64,000 nucleotides of DNA, from contig NC_057922.1 in NCBI RefSeq assembly GCF_018873765.1, positions 18,117,563 through 18,181,562 of the forward strand, given 5' to 3'. The position numbers and the translations under genes are program-made. Positions 34,301 to 47,109 of this stretch are shown piece by piece. The DNA comes from Telopea speciosissima (taxonomy: Eukaryota > Streptophyta > Magnoliopsida > Proteales > Proteaceae). Every line of letters starts with the position of its first letter. Position 1 is the stretch's first letter. A model generated the notes under the pieces. It did no database searches and was not told where the DNA came from. It saw only the letters and a program-made list of their open reading frames with translations.

Positions 34301-37300
34301 TCCTAGGTGGAGTTATGAGGTTGTTCATGCCCCTGGGTATTAGTTATTAATTATTAGTCATTAAGAGTCTTTTAGTTTTCTAAGTCACTTTCTTGGTTGT
34401 AGTTCCCTATGTCTTGGTTTTAGTTTATAGGTGTTCAAAATCCAAAAGTCTATTTACTGTAAGTTGATGTATCCCAAGGGCTTTTAATCCCTCCCCTTTA
34501 TATAAAGAAACCATGGGCTGTTCTCTGGAACACCAGATTTTGAAGACAAATAACTCTTTTGTGAGATTTAGCTTGTGGACTCAAGTGGGCTGTGGATTCA
34601 GCAATCATATCCAAGGTGGATCTCCTTGGTGGGGTTCTAGTGGACTCTAGCAGCCAAAACTATCTACCTCCATCAATTATCATCATCATCAACCACCATC
34701 ATCCATCTCCAACTTCATCATCAAACTAAAAGGTCCTTATTTAGTGGCTTATAACTTGCCGGTTCTCAACCAGTTCATCGATCCTTCTTATTTTTTGCAT
34801 CACCTTGGGGGGCCAGTCATGTAGATTTCCTCTTTTACAGCAACTGAACACCTGACATTGGAGTTGTAATTTACCCATGCCATTGTGCTGTTTTAGGATC
34901 CAGTTTATTAGCACAACATTGTTCTTGAGGCTCGGAACATGGCATCATGGTGATTGGTGACCCATTTTACACAAGTGATAATTCTGGAACACACTTATTG
35001 AGGATTCCTTGTTCTAGGAAAATTCTTCATGTTGAGTATTCAAATAACCCTACTTATACCCCCCCCCCCCAACAAAAAAAAGAAAAGAAGAGAAGAACTC
35101 CAAAAATACCCTGATAGATCTGATAGATAATCTGTTTTGCCAGTTGAAATATTTCTTTGTTTGATTCCTCACACATTGAATGTTATTAAATGAATACCAA
35201 TTCTAAATTTCTATGTGATGAGGATAATGTCATTTCTTCCACAGTTCTCTCTCTCTCTCTCTCTCTCTTTCTTCAACCTATATTCAGTTGAGAGTTCTTC
35301 TTTGAAGTTGAAGTTGCAGCATTTCAATGTTTACATGGATATGACACTTAGAAAGAGGTCATAAGTCCTAAATAGCCTGACAATGTATAAACTCTACAAC
35401 AGGGTGCACAGGTATAAATTTATACTTGCCAATATTCATAAGACAATCCTGTGTAAGATACCTACATTTGAGGACCATCCAAAGTAAATATTACCAGGAA
35501 TGTTATGTTTGAACCAGACTACACCATGCCAATCAGTTGTTTTATCTGCATGTTTTGGAGTTTTCTTCATGATCCGAAATCTAAATAAATTTGCGTCCAC
35601 AGGCAAGGGTGACTTTCCTAGGGTTCGCCCAACTTTTCTCCGAGTATCTTTTATGTTGAGACTTGAGAGTAGTTAGAAAGCTTCATCATGAAATACTTCT
35701 GATAAGATGCTACCAGCTGTTTCAAATTCTCTGTGAGGTCTAGAAGTGTGTAGCTAATGCTAATCTAATCATCAAATGTGTTATAATTACTCCATCTTCT
35801 TGCTGATGAACTTGCCAAATTAAAATTTTAATTCTGTTCCCAATCAAATGTTAGCATAATCCGTCATGGATCTTCTAACTTTAAGAATATTCCACCAGAC
35901 TCGAGAGCATCTGCTTAAAGCTCAAATTTAGGTTAGACATATTTGTTCCACCATTACTAATTCTATTCCTTTATTCCTCTCAAATCCAGAACCCTTCTGT
36001 GAATATGATACACGTATTTTTTTATCCTTCTGCTCAGATCAAGGCCAAAATAGAAGGAAGATTTATATCTTTTTTTCTTATGGCTTCATTTTAATGTGGA
36101 TAACAATAATTTATTTCATGTTGTACAAACTCTGATCGGCCAGGTAGTGCCAGCATTTGATCTTATTCATTCACGGAATAAGCATTCATTTAATTTATTT
36201 TGCCCTTTTTAATTATTGGTAGGAATCTTACTCTGCGTGCTTAGTTAGATGTGAGGAGTTGGAACCCACAAAGTCTTCACTGGCAGTCTGCTCTTCATGC
36301 ACCAAAAGATACTGTGAAGAGCCTCCTATGAATTTGGTGATCTGAATAAAATACGTAGTGCTAGCTACATTTACTCCTCTTTCACTGTAAGAATTCTGTT
36401 TAGCTTCTTGCTGGAGTGGCTGTGTACTAAGTAAAGTTATTCAATTTACTAAATATCGACAATTATGGACTTAAGAATTAAGATAACCCCAAGATTACGA
36501 TTTACTTTAAGGTAATCATTACTTTCTACTTTTAATGCTTGTTTTCCTTCTGCGACGATGCGGACAGGAGTCCACCCTATTACCTTTCAACCATGAATCT
36601 ACCAGTGCCTCCATTCTTCTAGAGAGAACTATACTTCACCTCAGTGCCTCTCCTCCCTAGAACTGTGCATAACAAACCTGATAGCACACAGGTTTGTTAA
36701 TGCCCTTAGAACCCTCTCTGTAGCAGGTCCTTTCCCACTGCCCTTAGAACCCTCTGTACCAGGTCCTTTCCCTTTGGATTCTTTAGATGTGAAATGGGAA
36801 TGATTGCTTCCTCCGGACGCATTAGGGGCAAAATGGACAGGCTTAGGTACCTGCTCACTATTGGAAAATTTCTTTGAAGAAAACTTTGCAGATTGGGAAC
36901 CATATTTCTTAGTGAATGGTTGCCTAATGTATTGTTCTAATTCCAGTGCCAACTGGAATGCCTGTTCAATTGAATCCATGGGGTGTGAAATCATCTCCTT
37001 TCTTATTTCAGGCTTAAGACCAGTAGGAAAGTGAGAAAGAGTCACTTTGGGATCCTCATTCACAAAAAAACGGACCATTAATTCATCAAACTTACTCATA
37101 TACTCGGTAACTGACATGCTGCCCTGCCGAAAAGATCATTTGGTTCAACATCTGATCTCTACGGGATATTGGGGAGAAATTTTTCTTGTCTTTCATTTCA
37201 GCCCAATATTGTATAGGCTCATGTCCCATTCTTTGAATATGACGCCCCACACTCATCCAATACAATTTGGCTTGCCCCGTAAGTTTCATTTTGGCGAACC

Positions 37301-40300
37301 TTACGCGTTGAGCATCAATCATGTCATACCACTCAAAGTAGTGGCCCATGTCTGAAAGCCAATCCAAGAAGACTTTTGGATCAAGTCTTCCATCATATGA
37401 GTGAGTATAAATCTTCACTTTATTTGCTATTTCACCAGCCCTATCTTGGCATTGCATGTTAGGCATCCTATCAAGCATTTCCCATTCTTCTTCGTCCTCA
37501 TCATAATGATGATGTGGACCTCTTGGTGGATAGGGAAACCTATGTCGTCATGGGGCTCTCGACACCCAAATTGACATGGCTGGTCATTAGGGACTTCACT
37601 CCTCTGAGTTTCATCCCGTCTTTCAACATCCTATTGATGAATGTCATTTTCCCTATCTCTAGGAACATGCTTCCTAGGCTATCTTGCAGCCTCAAGAGCT
37701 CTCACATGCATGTCTTGGGTCTCAAACTGGTTTTGGATCTCATCCAATCGAGCATTTATGCGACCCAACTGTTCAGCCAAAATATCTAAGTTCATTGTTC
37801 CTATTTGGGGTGTGGCTGGTATTGGGCCCCACTACAGGTTGACATACAACAAATGGGAAAGCTTGAAGAGGACGCAAAGGGCTGGAACTATCCTCTGATA
37901 CCAAAATTGGTGTAGGACAAGTTTGGGAAACCTAGAAAATTATCCTAACTGATAGGTAGAAGGATGGGAAGGGTATCCAACTCATATATCTCAGCATAAA
38001 TGCAGAAAATTGACAAGTATAGCCATAAATAAAGAAATACACAAATCATATGTGCAGAATTTTTGGTCACAGCACACTTGGTAGCTAGTGGTGCGTAAAG
38101 GCCCATTGCTATCAGGCGGTCTTGAGTTCAAGTTTCTTGGTTCACATTCTACATACCCCCCTACCTATCAAAAAATATATATATATGTGCAGAATTTCAT
38201 GCTAAGTATGCAAAGGAAAATTTAATAAGAGAAACATGATAGATCAATATCTTTCTTTGCTTTCCCATGGGTTAGAAGGCTGTGAATAAGAGCTGAATCA
38301 CTACCTAACTCCAAAGATTGTGCCGTAAAGGACTCCTTGTTGGTAGAAGAATATCCAAGGTATTTGGGGGCTGAAGTTGATAAAAATTGGAAAATTTGGG
38401 ACTGATACAAGAACTTGTAAGAAATTTAGCAATAATCAAGTCTAGGCACGAAGGGGAAATTAGGTTTCTTAGAGATTTGGCTAAGGAGGGTCAAGCGAAA
38501 TTTGAGATACCACAGTTTTCATCACAATCAGTCCTATTCCAGCCACACAAGTATGATTTATTGGGGTTTATGGGATGCTGTAGTTGAAAGAATAAATGGA
38601 ATGCCTTAAGGAAATGAAAATGGAGGTCGGGAGAAATATGATGAAACAATCAACAATGGAACTGGGGGATCAAACAGGGATAGTTTGCTGTCGGTATAGA
38701 GTTTGAAAGAGAGGTGTGGATAGAAGAAGAAGATAGAAAAGAAAGATCATCTTGGCTTCACACCATCTTGGAGTTGGATTCACTCCAAGAATTGCATAGT
38801 CACTCATGCTGCAGAAAAGAGAGTAATCTCTCAAGTCCAAATACATTTTTTTCATTCATTCATTGTCTTCCCATCATTAGTACAAAGTGTCTCATAACAT
38901 TACACAACAAAAAACAGTTATTTCCTAAAATAACTACCCATATAACTACACATTAAACCTCAAAATAGTTATTTCCTGAAATAACTACCCATATAACTAC
39001 ACATTAAACCTCAAAATAGTTATTTCCTAAAATAACTACCCATATAACTACAACAAAATAAGATAGTCTGGCCCCAAATAAAAGTACTCAAAAAAAAAAA
39101 AAATGCACATAATATTTGTTATCTAGCCATAATGAAGTGACATGTGGCTGCTTGTGTCTGTCTCCGCTGATAAGTCCTAAATTCTGTTGTGATGTCCCCA
39201 TCACCTTTCCTATTTAGTGCTTGAGTCTTCTATATAAGTTTGCAAGGTGCTACAGCCTTTTACACGAATTTGATTAATGAGATTTTGGCTTGAGCCTTTT
39301 CTTTATTTTGTGAGATTCAGATTTGCTGTGAGATGCATTGTTATGTGGTGGGACTCCAATCGAGACTAAGTGGGATGCTTAGTCATATCTTCTTATTCAT
39401 CATTAATATTAAAGTAAGTACTCCATAGTTTTTGCAACTCCATATCCTGTCCAATGATTTCAATAACAGCATTCTTTTGGGTTAATTCGATTCTACTGCA
39501 ATCTAGTCCTTGTTGCTAATATTTGACTGCCATTCATTTACACATTCATGACTCCATTAAAATCCTGCAAACTAGAGATTGAAACTTGCTATTTTCAAGT
39601 CTGATTGGAGGTGTTTCAGTTGAACAAGGAATCTGTCCAATCTCAGCATCCAACCGACGGATTAATCTGAGATTAGACTATGTTATTCTCCTCTGTTGAA
39701 TCTACCTATGAGCTGGATTGTATCCAGATCAGACCTGCTGATCTGCTGCTGTAATAAATCTCTCAAATTTGGATTATGGGTTTCAGATTTTTACTGTTTT
39801 GTTTATTGCTTCAAATCTGACCATTAAAATGTTGCTGTATTTTGGGGTTCACTTATTCTAACACTTTGTGTCCCTTGATCAAAATCTGACTTTCATTTGA
39901 AAAGGTTGACTTTGACTCCATTGTTAGCCTAAATTCTGTTTAGGGTTTAGTTGTGATCCTGTTATGGGGGAGTATAAATCTTAACCTAGGGTTCATACTA
40001 TTTACCCCCATCAAAATGGTTTAGGTAAAAAAGAGTAGGCATTGCCGACTGCTCACCTCCATTCCAATAGGGACAAAGAAAACAAATTATTGATCCACTG
40101 TAAATAGCACGAGGTGGCTTTAAGATTGGGTTTCTGCAAGCAGCTGGGTTCAAGTTGAACCAAGGGATGTCTGAAGTAAATTGGAAATGTTTAATCCTGT
40201 GTTAATGATAGTTTAGGCATTACTTGGGTCTCAAGAGTGTGGGTGAAAGCCTGCTTAGGAAACTTGAAGTCCTCTAGGAAGGCTTTGGAGGCCTCCAGAC

Positions 40301-41574
40301 CATCCCAGATTGGCCATGTTGAACCTAAGATATAGGTTGTTTATTGTCTTATACTCTATTGAAATCAAGTAATTCTATTGTCTCTGTGGATCTTCTCCTT
40401 TGGAAAAAGCCCAAAGTTTAAGCAGGAGCGCTTGAAGCATTAAACACCACCTTATTTCTCAATATTGCCCCTCCATTACTAATTTTAACTCTCCTCAAGT
40501 TGGTAGTAAATGAATGTAGTAATCAATGCAATGGGGTAAATGAGATGGACCAAGAATTTGGGATAGCCATAAATGGGAAGGACTCTTTGCGGGAGGTGGT
40601 TGACTACTTGGCTGTGATGTTAGAACTTAAAGCATGGAATGATTTGGATAATTGGATAATTTCCAGCAGCACGGTTCTATTATCTTTTATGAGATTGAAA
40701 CTGTGCACACCAAGACTGATCTTGAAATTCGGATAACATTATATTTATTTATACAGATTTAACTATTTATTATCTAAGGAAATTTCCATAAATCCAACGG
40801 AAGCTCCATATTTTTCATGGACTCTTTAGCTGTTGGAATGAAGGTTGCTTTGTGGCCTGCGTATTTCATGATACTGTGTTATGAACCAGACAAATATTAG
40901 GAGCCTAACTTCTTTAGTTTCTTACATTATGTAAACAATCAGCCGTAAATGGGGAAAAGAGAATAACAAAGTTATTAACCTACTACTATTATTATTATTG
41001 TTGTTGTCTCAAGATGTGAATGGTGGAGTCTAGAGGAGCCAGAAGGCAAATGAGAAAATAATTTGTATTCACTTATTATTATGAAAAAAAGTTGAAGGGA
41101 CAGCGTAGTCTGGAGCACCAGACCACGGAAATCGAATATAATCTCCCCCCCCCCCCCTCTATTGGCCGAAATGTCAAAACACCCTCCCAATGTTATTTTT
41201 TATCCCTCCCGTGTCCCCAAAGTACCATCTGGCAGACCATGAAACCCTTCCCCTATTATTATTATGAGCTCAAGATGTTATCTTTGTCAATCTTTATCAT
41301 GAATGCTGTGTTTTCTTCCAAAGAGTTATTAGATATATGATTATATTTGCTGTTATATATCAGCAAAAAGAACTGCTCATGTCTGTTAATTCAATGAACT
41401 TTGTTTATTGTCATGGTAAATGGATGTGGAAGCAATTCATCCGAGTGTTGAAGTAGTTGTCAGTTTATCTGTCTCATTTCATTCTGATGATTTCTCTAGG
41501 TCACACTTGTAAAAAAGGTGAATGAGGCTACTGCAAATATTCCTGATTGGATGGAACAGAGTAATACTGACTGA
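31327..41574 (+). CDS. HPAT: Hydroxyproline O-arabinosyltransferase (HPAT/RDN1 family, GT95)
   Basis: There are eight coding exons: 31327-31740, 32234-32301, 32401-32602, 32915-33012, 33118-33187, 33319-33390, 33551-33664 and 41500-41574. All have GT-AG borders and together they encode 370 residues, the usual HPAT length. These Golgi type II enzymes transfer the first L-arabinofuranose onto hydroxyproline of extensins and secreted CLE peptides; the Medicago RDN1 member acts in nodule-number control. Residues about 11-33 are a hydrophobic anchor (SPLFLVLLALGFFFATYNLL). The lumenal domain has APYSKWQCRIMYYWYKK, GYIVLNRPWAFVQWLEK, the acidic MAEPDHIFVNP motif, GNSPVIIKK and RFIIHYTYGCDYNLKGE, ending in a short WMEQSN tail. 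The ATG at 31327 gives a short basic cytosolic end before the anchor. No disrupting change is seen. The last intron, 7.8 kb, is exceptionally long. Confidence 0.95.
38063..38182 (+). mobile_element. tRNA-derived SINE with 15-bp TSD
   Basis: The A box is TGGTAGCTAGTGG (38079-38091) and the B box is GAGTTCAAGTT (38124-38134). The 3' end is ctacctatcaaaaaa plus an AT tail. Target duplications atatgtgcagaattt lie at 38048-38062 and 38183-38197. Length is about 120 bp. The 3' end, CTATC plus poly(A), resembles the inserts of several micro-insertions in the window, notably 47077-47093. It sits inside the gypsy fossil and so is younger than it. Confidence 0.88.
38911..39050. repeat. 51-bp tandem repeat, nearly three copies
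   Basis: The unit aaaatagttatttcct..aaataactacccatataac..cattaaacctc repeats at steps of 51 bp (starts about 38911, 38962 and 39013). It is probably part of the fossil LTR. Confidence 0.8.
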
Positions 41575-43530
41575 GCTGGAAGAAGATTAACCTGACAAAC
41601 CTAATTTTTGGAACTTCTTTTCACAGTATCACCATAGAGAGATCTCTGTATACAAAGCACAAGGTAAATATTTTGAAAATGAAAAAAGAAAGGATCAAAG
41701 GAAAGATATGGAAAGAAAACAAGTCTTATCATTGACACTTGATAAGCCTATACTGCATCTATCGATCACCAAATTCTCACCAAATTCTTTTTTGATGCAT
41801 AATTTGTTGTTACCTTTTCTGTCAATTTGTCAGATAAATACCCTTGGAATGCTTATTTCATTGGTTGCAGCAGGATTGCAATAGAATTTTTTTTCTTTTT
41901 CTTTTGATGTTTAAATTGCAAGCTCTTAATTTGTATGTTGTTGGATATACATTCTGGACAGGAAACAGATTTTTTTTTAAACTGAGCAGAGCAGCCTAAT
42001 GATATCATTAGATCCCTAATACCTGGTATTGTATCAATAGATTGTTTTGACAATATACTATGGGACTAGTGGTAGAAATCTGATTCTAAACAAAAAATGC
42101 TGGTTCACAAACCATGCGGATCCTTTATAAACAATGCATTTTATTCCAATTTGATAGTGCTAATCATTAAAGTTGGTTTTCTGAAACAGAATCCAGAGTA
42201 ACTGGACCTCAGCCTGACCTAGAGCAATCATACCATATGTTTGTATTGTTAAGAATGGAACTTAAGTTGTACTATTTCAGTTAAGTCAGAGACATTAATG
42301 TATCTTTTTTTGCTGGGGCCTAGATGTAGGATTCTATTGAAACTTCCATACTGAAGCCTTCTGCCATTGAAGAGGACTGAGCGACAAAGCAATGTTATAT
42401 ATGATTTTATTGTAATTATTGGCATTGTTTACAACTTGTACTTGGTAATCATTAACGACACAATCACCGGCTACACAACGGGGAGAACCTCACCCCCTAA
42501 GATAAGAGGGTACCAAGCTGTCGTCTTCCTTGTCATCTCTATCATGTGGGTGACGGTGGATGGTATTTGATGATGAGTCAAATCCAAATTACATGTGGTA
42601 GTGAGGAAATCACCACTATGTCATGGTAGAGCCTAGTACATGTCTTATCCATATATATGATGAGGTGAAAAATGTTACTAACTAGTGTGGGTTATAATGG
42701 GAGAACCTGGACAATTTTGCTCTACTAGTGTGGGTTATAGTGGGAGAACCTGGACCATTTTGCTCTCTAGAATCTGGACCACACTTCATTCCATTGTAGG
42801 AAGGAAACTACTTCCCTTTCCTTTTTCAACCTCACACAAAAAGGTCACTCAGCTCCACCAACCTCTTTTCCCACAATGATCTCTCTCTCTATTCTTGTCG
42901 ACTTGAGGAGCAGAAAGCAGAAGCAACCGAAGGGCCAAGAGAGGGACATCTGAGGCTATAAAATGGTTCCCGTGACAAACAGTTACACATCAATTAAATA
43001 GACAGAAGTAAGGATCAAAGTTTAAAAATAGAGAGAATGGAAGACAGAGACAGGGGACCAGAGAGACAAAATAGAATAGAAAAAGCTACTGCCAGTCAAC
43101 TATAGCAATTGGCTGTCTTACCTTCTGTTAAGCATTTTTTCACGGGTGGCTCTTATCTCTTTTCCCCATCATTCGCCGGTCTTTGCGTTACAGATCCTTT
43201 GGAGCGTTATGGGTTGGAGGAAACCTGAGCTCCTCTTGTCGGCAATTTCTTTCTTCACTTTTTTTTGTTTCTCCTATTCCTAATCCATATACAGTAAAAG
43301 CTAAATACCCTACCCTTGCGGCCATTCCTCTTTACTCCCCATCTCTCTATTAGAATGTACGTGAAATCATGGAATTATCAAAGAAAGCTGGAAAAGGAAA
43401 TCCACTTCTCACATTGGAAACTGTTTCCACGGGAGACCAATTCTCATGTGGATGTGTGTGACCTGAAACCGCAAGATTTCCTTAAATCATCTCATGATAA
43501 ATACCTGGAACTGGCTCGATCAAGTCATCC
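41575..43530. other. 3' flank of HPAT and intergenic DNA
   Basis: The first few hundred bases are probably 3' UTR, with no single obvious polyadenylation signal. A direct duplication of about 43 bp (ctagtgtgggttataatggg and following) lies at 42681-42723 and 42724-42766. 42880-43310 is a mixed stretch without recognised coding sequence. Confidence 0.45.
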
Positions 43531-43539
43531 TATAGTTAC

Positions 43540-44129
43540 TTGTGAATTGTGATGGAAGTTTTATTAAAAATACCCTTGAAGCCAGATGGGTTGCTGCCAT
43601 CATACTGGACCATGCATTTGTTTTGGCTGTTATAAATTATGGTTATGTAAGATGCAAACAGAATCGGCAAGAAGGGGGGGGGGATCCGGATCCTCTCTAA
43701 TGAGGGGATCACCCAATGAGGCATCCAACTGCTGGGTTGTCGTACACACATCCTGGCATGCGTTAAATCAACATGCACGGCAGCCCAGCCATTGAATAGT
43801 TCATTGGGCGGAATGCTCATTGAAGAGGATCCAAATCCCAAGGGGAGTCTTGGAAAGGGTGCATAAAGCAAAGTCATTAGAAGTCACAACCGACAACATC
43901 TGGAATGATTGCAAGAAGATGGTGGATTGGATGGAGCAAAGCAAAGATTACTAGTGGCCATAGAAACTTTTCTCTATATTATGGGATATTAATTTCTGTT
44001 TTAACTAAACAATTCAATTTTATAAATATGATGAAAGTGGATAGAGCTTGGGTGGATGTAGCTCACAAGCTCTCAAATAATGCTGGAGTTTTGATCAGGA
44101 CTATCACTAAGGCTTCGTTTGGATATTAA
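43540..44129 (+). pseudogene. RNase H-like (RVT_3) gene fragment, interrupted by a foldback element
   Basis: The plus strand reads VNCDGSFIKNTLEARWVAAI from about 43546, then LDHAFVLAVINYGYVRC. After the foldback element at 43680-43839 comes KSLEVTTDNIWNDCKKMVDW, and near 44030 KVDRAWVDVAHKLSNNAG. These are, in order, the N-terminal CDGSF strand, the TDN/NDC strand and the AHKL C-terminal segment of plant RVT_3 RNase H domains, which occur in LINEs and in stand-alone host genes. No start codon or upstream exon is recognised. It is most likely a dead LINE or gene remnant. Confidence 0.6.
43680..43839. mobile_element. Foldback MITE, ATCCTCT-ended, inside the RNase H-like fragment
   Basis: The left end gggatccggatcctctctaa (from about 43681) is the inverse of the right end tcattgaagaggatccaaat. 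The interior, including cccaatgaggcatccaactgctgggttg against cagcccagccattgaatagttcattggg, is the same family as 11609-11776. Confidence 0.75.
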
Positions 44130-46976
44130 ATCATTTGATTTATATAGTAAAACCTAGTGATAATGACTAGTTCAGTTGGGCAAATTAGATTCTTACTAAG
44201 GTAGTTGATTCCTTTCTTGGTATAAAGTTCTCTAGGTTGCACTGACAGAAAGGGTATCTCTAGACTTCACACCTAGTTGTGCCTTGTGGAATAATGAAGT
44301 CCTAGTTTTTTTAATTACTTAGTTGGCGAACTATTAAGGGCCTTGATGTCTACTTACGGAGTTTGAAAAGGATCATAATGTACGCGGCATTACCCCCACC
44401 TCGAAGACCTAAGTCAAACCCATCACCACTTTGGTACAATGGTCATTTGTTGGGCTCCATCTCCACCAAAATGGTGGAGTGGAAAAATCTCACCGTATCT
44501 ATCATCTCACCCAAATGGTGAAGTGGAAAAAAGCCCATAGTATATATTGCGCCATGAAAATTTTCAAATACTTTTCTCTACCCAATCAAACACAAGGGTG
44601 TCGCAATCAGTATTCCCACCATTTCCCCCCTAAGATATCATTTTTGATCTTTCTTTGGCGCCATTCAATGTAGACCTAATTAAAAGTGGATTTAGAACCT
44701 TATCCCTCATAAGAAACCCAGATTCTATGGACCAGTTTGAAATAATTAAGCACAATAATCATATCTATAGATAGGCCCCACTATCATTATTAGAGAATTT
44801 TAGCGAGCAATGAGTGCATGCTTCTAATCTGTCCTTTAGTCTTGTTTGCTTGGTTGTTGTTAAAATGCCAGCTTGTTCAATGTCCCAGTACCAAACAAAA
44901 ACTACTTAAACCTTTGAGATTTGAGAGTAAAAAAATCTTAGAAATTGTGAAGAAATGCTGTGGTCTTCAGTGTTACTAACCTTCGCAAGTGTCCGATCCC
45001 ACTGTAAGAGGGTGTTTTACTTCATTTGCTGATGTAGCAATAGTGGGAAAAAGATTTTTTTTTTTCTAAATTTTTATTCTATTTTACATGCATTTAAATG
45101 GGTTTGTTATGGGGAAGGATTCTCCACGACGCTACTGTGGAAGGAATCTCCCACACTACATCCATGGTGGCATAAAGAAGGAATAATGCAATACACATAG
45201 AGGCCGTAAGATCAAGTATTTATGGATTGGTACAGACCAAAGGTAAACTGAATGATTAAACATTCGGTTAGAAAATGAATTCAAGGGCAAACCCATCAGC
45301 TATGAACTAATCAGGATCAGTATTGGATTGATATTGACTGAGGTTGATATGGAATTTTTTTTTAAAAAAATGTGAAGCCAAAATTGAATAGGATCGGATT
45401 TTTCTTCAACTATGGTGAATGAGAATCCATTTATCGCGAGTTAAAGCATAGACCCAAAAGAATATTGAGAGGGTAGTTTGAGAATTATACTAAAACTCTA
45501 GAGGGATGTGGGAAAATTTTCTCCAATTGGAAATGATTCATAACATCAAATGATTTAATGCTCTGCCACTGCTTTCCTTATTTATCACGGGACTACTACT
45601 TTACCTTCCCTTTGCTTGGGTGAGGAGCCAAGTAGGATGCTCTAAATGGTCAAGGATTTCACACATTGTTGGCTTTGAAGCTCAATGATATGATGATGTG
45701 AATAATAAGGGGGTCCAAAGTGTTTTACACGTCATTGAATAAACCTCCCTAATATTTCAAGTTTCAACCCTACAGCCATCTCCACATGGTAAGGGCAGGT
45801 TTGCTTTCTTTGTCTTCTTCTACTTCTTCTTCTTTTTTTTTTTGTTTTTTGTTTTATTTACCCCTATTGGTTAGTGTGGTGTCAAGCATTCTTCATCTTG
45901 TGATATTTTATCCAAAGAAATAACCAAGCTCCTTTAGTAGATGACCGCAGTCTTCAAGATTTCTAAAATTTTCAAGTTGGTCAATTCATCTGCAACTGAT
46001 TTGTTTTTTTCATTGATTGGATGGAAATCTATGTTTTATATTCTGGGTCATTCTTAAAATTTATGATTAACCACTTTTTTTGCATTAGGTTGTGATTCTT
46101 CCATAGACACATCCATGGGTTCCTAGAGAATGTTCTTACTTTAAAATAATAAATTATTATCGCCAACAATCTAACACTACATAAGCTTTTTATAAAAAAT
46201 AATAATAAAAAAAAGATTTTTTACAAGTTGGGTATGCGGTATTTTACTCAAGATTTAACCTCAGGTAGAGTTCAACAACTATTATCATTATGTAAAATTT
46301 TAAGGAAAAAGGACTCAATTCAAGAACGTGATTTTTACGCCCAGACATAAGATTGGACAAAATAATCACCCCATTTTCATGAAAGGTTGAAATTCCACCT
46401 AGTTGATGCTTCTACATGTGTTCTCAACGTAAGAGCCACACTTCCAAACAAAAAACCTCTTCCTCAAAATTTTTATTACAAATGGGATTTACAAATGATA
46501 ATTAAAATACGATAAAAACACGTTGGAAAGATCAAAATACAAATGAGAAGAAGTATACTAGCTCAAAGGTTTTAAATACAAATGGAGAGAGTCTAACTTA
46601 CAAGATGCGCAATGGCTGAATTGAACCACAAAATTTGACATTTGATCAATCAAGAGGATGATTTGATATCATTGATATCCATGGCTTGCTCATCAGTATA
46701 TGTACCATCAAAGTGACAATATGACAATCACCATGTTGCCTACCTATGAGAGATATATTAACTATTCTACTTTTGCCCAACTTTTTCTTACAAATTAATA
46801 AAGAAGAGAGATAAACATAGAAAGAACTTAATTTCCGATCAAAGTACACATAAATTTAAATTTTTTAAAAAAAATAGGAATTAATTCAACATTCATTTAA
46901 TGTGGCATATCACCATTTTAAGTTATCAGTTGAATATTACCAAATAAGTCCTTAAATGCTCTTTCCTTTCTAGTGA

Positions 46977-47022
46977 ATATTGCATTCATGGTCTTACCAA
47001 AAAAAAATATTGCATTCATGGT
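46977..47022 (+). repeat. Micro A-tailed insertion, 16-bp TSD
   Basis: atattgcattcatggt is present at 46977-46992 and 47007-47022. The insert between them is only 14 bp, cttaccaaaaaaaa. The 16-bp perfect direct repeat is within the usual SINE/LINE target-duplication range. Confidence 0.8.
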
Positions 47023-47060
47023 AACTTGTATTTCGTACTCGACCTGTTCTATAGGATCTC

Positions 47061-47109
47061 AAATATAACATATAAACTTTCTATCAAAAATAAAAATATA
47101 ACATATAAA
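47061..47109 (+). repeat. Micro A-tailed insertion, 16-bp TSD (second)
   Basis: aaatataacatataaa is at 47061-47076 and 47094-47109, flanking 17 bp, ctttctatcaaaaataa. The insert matches the 3' end of the full SINE at 38063-38182 (CTATC followed by A-rich tail), which suggests its source. It lies only about 40 bp from the previous one. Confidence 0.8.

Larger units (their letters stand above)
36590..39100 (-). mobile_element. Gypsy-type LTR retrotransposon fossil in HPAT intron, antisense
   Basis: On the minus strand, 37480 down to 36640 encodes gag-type sequence: DPKVFLDWLSDMGHYFEWYD, RVRFAKMKLTGQAKLYW, then SVTEYMSKFDELMVRF, followed by a basic linker. About 37890-37905 reads, on the minus strand, ttttggtatcagag, the usual primer-binding site for initiator tRNA-Met. 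The LTR would lie to its right, up to about 39100, and includes a 51-bp tandem repeat and a nested SINE. Pol is not seen here. The element is broken with several lesions and is old. Confidence 0.75.
33665..41499 (+). other. Last intron of the HPAT gene, 7.8 kb
   Basis: It is bounded by the donor ..gtg/gtatgcc at 33665 and the acceptor tttctctag at 41499. The other coding introns are 99-493 nt. Contents are unassigned AT-rich DNA (33665-36590), including a GGCC-rich patch at 34120-34210 (ccaggcctaaaaggccca) and a CT microsatellite at 35243-35270, then a gypsy fossil in antisense (about 36590-39100) with a nested SINE, then further unassigned sequence to 41499. No host exon is visible between exons 7 and 8, because GESV joins in frame to VTLVKKVNEATANIPDWMEQ. 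Confidence 0.85.
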
